From Clostridia bacterium (GTDB lineage Bacteria > Bacillota_A > Clostridia > Christensenellales > Aristaeellaceae), in NCBI GenBank assembly GCA_025997215.1, contig BNUH01000041.1, positions 1 through 24,627 on the forward strand: a stretch of 24,627 bases of DNA, read 5' to 3'. A program made the position numbers and the translations under genes. Shown here one piece after another: positions 23,371-24,627 of the stretch. The first letter of the stretch is position 1. Each line of letters starts with the position of its first letter. The notes below the pieces were generated by a model. The model ran no database searches, was not told where the DNA came from, and saw nothing but the letters and a program-made list of their open reading frames with translations.

Positions 23371-24502
23371 AGATCTAGGTGAACAATATAGAAGAATGAA
23401 GTATGAAATTGATTCGGCTATTAATGAAGTGATTCTTGATGGTCGATTTATAATGGGGCCTAAAGTAAGTGAACTTGAAAATATACTGGCTGCGTATGTC
23501 GGTGTTAAACACTGCGTATCTTGTGCAAATGGCACGGACGCTTTGCAACTTGTATTAATGGCGTGGGGAATTGGCGAAGGTGATGCAGTATTTACATCTG
23601 ATTTCACTTACTTTGCGTCAGCAGGAGCATCTTCCATTTTAGGAGCAACCTCAGTATTAGTTGATATCGATCTTCGGACATTCAATATTAACCCAAATGC
23701 GCTAGAGATAGCCATTCAAAAGACTTTACATGAGGGTAAGCTCACACCAAGAGTCATCATCCCGGTGGACTTGTTTGGGCTACCAGCAAGCTATGAATCG
23801 ATCGAGCCAATAGCAAAAAAGTATGGGCTCAGAATTCTCGAAGATGGGGCTCAAGGATTCGGCGGAAATATAAACGGCAAAAGGGTGGGATCTTTTGGAG
23901 ATGCTGCTACAACATCTTTCTTTCCTGCGAAGCCGTTGGGTTGCTATGGCGATGGTGGTGCTATATTCACTGACGATGATAATATGAATAAGCTATTACG
24001 ATCATTGCGTGCACAAGGACGTTCACCTGAGGACAAGTACGACAATCGAATAATCGGGATGAACTCTCGTCTCGACACATTGCAAGCGGCTATTCTAATT
24101 CCAAAATTTAGAGCTCTTGTAAAATATGAATGGGAACAGATAAACAAGGTTGCTGAATCATACACTAACAGATTGTGTGATGTTGTTACCATTCCTCTTG
24201 TTCCTGAAGGATACTGCTCAAGCTGGGCACAGTATACGATTCTGCTTGAAAACGAAACACAACGTAATGAATTGCAAAAACACTTGAAAGAAAGAGGCAT
24301 TCCATCAATGGTTTATTATCCTAGAGGATTACACCAACAATCAGCATATTCCTCAATGAAACTATCAGATGATTATTATCCTAATACTATCGATGCTACA
24401 AGACGTGTTCTAAGTCTGCCGATGCACCCCTACCTAGAAAAAAGCGAAGTTGAATTAATAGCTAATAGAATAGCAAAATTCTTGTATAAACGTCATTATT
24501 GA
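23360..24502 (+). CDS. wbpE: UDP-3-keto-GlcNAcA aminotransferase (WbpE/WlbC-like)
   Basis: 380-aa PLP-dependent DegT-family aminotransferase predicted to convert the 3-keto UDP-GlcNAcA to UDP-GlcNAc3NA with glutamate. MQFRDLGEQYRRMKYEI, GRFIMGPKVSELE (28-40), CANGTDALQLVLMAWG (55-70), EDGAQGFGG (161-169, cofactor Asp162) and TSFFPAKPLGCYGDGGAIF (185-203, PLP-Lys191) match the WbpE pattern, notably F-F-P-x-K-P-L-G-C-Y-G-D-G-G. RIIGMNSRLDTLQAAIL is also typical. EDGAQ replaces the more common EDAAQ, a mild change. ATG 23360 lies within the wbpD end, with GAGGTG at 23350-23355. It is the last gene of the five-gene module and of the polysaccharide locus as seen here. Clearly a different class from the aminotransferase at 5506. 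Confidence 0.92.
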   Translation: MQFRDLGEQYRRMKYEIDSAINEVILDGRFIMGPKVSELENILAAYVGVKHCVSCANGTDALQLVLMAWGIGEGDAVFTSDFTYFASAGASSILGATSVLVDIDLRTFNINPNALEIAIQKTLHEGKLTPRVIIPVDLFGLPASYESIEPIAKKYGLRILEDGAQGFGGNINGKRVGSFGDAATTSFFPAKPLGCYGDGGAIFTDDDNMNKLLRSLRAQGRSPEDKYDNRIIGMNSRLDTLQAAILIPKFRALVKYEWEQINKVAESYTNRLCDVVTIPLVPEGYCSSWAQYTILLENETQRNELQKHLKERGIPSMVYYPRGLHQQSAYSSMKLSDDYYPNTIDATRRVLSLPMHPYLEKSEVELIANRIAKFLYKRHY

Positions 24503-24568
24503 GACTGCCGCACAGAATGTGTAAACCTCCAATAACAGAACCAAACTAGAGTTAGGGGAGGGAAGAAA
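24503..24568 (+). promoter_or_regulatory. Leader with strong RBS and an upstream complementary CCTCC
   Basis: Short gap after the wbpE-like gene. GGGGAGGG (24555-24562) is a strong Shine-Dalgarno for the next gene. AAACCTCCAA (24523-24532) repeats the decamer at 104-113; its CCTCC could pair with the GGAGG of the ribosome binding site over a loop of about 26 bases. No intrinsic terminator is visible for the locus, so either read-through or a factor-dependent stop is possible. The regulatory pairing is inference. Confidence 0.3.
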
Positions 24569-24627
24569 ATGGCAAAGAAAGCAAAGGGAGAAAAGAGCCT
24601 GCTGCGCCAGTTGATCGAGGAGCGCGG
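24569..24627 (+). CDS. Start of an unidentified gene (cut by window end)
   Basis: ATG 24569 follows the strongest ribosome binding site in the window at a seven-base distance (GGGGAGGG, 24555-24562). Only the first 19 codons are visible; the peptide MAKKAKGEKSLLRQLIEER is basic with the beginning of a helix. It is GC-richer than the central cassette, suggesting return to the host's own background and the right boundary of the polysaccharide locus. Too little is present to assign a family. Confidence 0.6.
   Translation, partial: MAKKAKGEKSLLRQLIEER

Noticed and set aside
1..24627. CRISPR arrays, tRNA/rRNA genes, transposases and phage genes.
   Set aside because: No regularly spaced repeats, RNA gene signatures or mobile-element proteins were found on either strand by reading.

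Overview
The window is a nearly complete surface-polysaccharide (capsule or wall-linked exopolysaccharide) locus of the Wzx/Wzy type. All confident genes lie on the + strand. An LCP (LytR-CpsA-Psr) attachment enzyme, a split Wzz-like co-polymerase plus separate tyrosine autokinase, strong AG-rich ribosome binding sites and frequent TTG/GTG starts all point to a Gram-positive Bacillota organism, most likely Clostridia. The genus cannot be read from the sequence.

Layout. (1) 139-3302: assembly and control module: LCP protein, an unrecognised secreted protein, the chain-length co-polymerase and the BY-kinase, tightly packed. The usual CpsB/Wzb phosphatase is absent, and the secreted protein sits in its place. 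(2) 3322-8857: start of the repeat unit. It holds a membrane-bound UDP-GlcNAc 4,6-dehydratase (CapD/PglF/EpsC type), a small frameshifted gene with a C2H2-like metal-binding pattern, a PglE/EpsN-type aminotransferase, the initiating phosphoglycosyl transferase, and an ATP-grasp/HAD fusion. These would make a 4-amino-4,6-dideoxy-HexNAc (bacillosamine-like) primer sugar and load it on undecaprenyl phosphate. (3) 8964-19300: visibly AT-richer, looser central cassette with long gaps. It holds four GT4 glycosyltransferases, a GT-C/Wzy-like polymerase candidate, a LicD-type transferase, a Wzx flippase, a hexapeptide acyltransferase, and an SGNH hydrolase gene broken by an in-frame stop and also lacking its catalytic histidine. 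(4) 19334-24502: five overlapping or close genes that together match the whole pathway from UDP-GlcNAc to UDP-2,3-diacetamido-2,3-dideoxy-D-mannuronic acid (orthologues of WbpA, WbpI, WbpB, WbpD and WbpE). (5) 24569-end: start of an unrelated, GC-richer gene with a strong ribosome binding site, probably the right edge of the locus.

Working together, the genes predict a repeat of about five sugars. It would be primed by a 4-amino-6-deoxy sugar, probably contain the diacetamido mannuronic acid, and be decorated with a LicD-transferred phospho-group and perhaps O-acetyl. It would be flipped by Wzx, polymerised by the Wzy candidate, length-controlled by the co-polymerase and kinase, and attached to the wall by the LCP enzyme. 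The least ordinary parts are the disrupted C2H2-like small gene, the ATP-grasp/HAD fusion, the secreted protein replacing the phosphatase, the altered oligomerisation motif of the kinase and the doubly damaged SGNH gene. No CRISPR array, tRNA, rRNA, transposase or convincing intrinsic terminator was seen.
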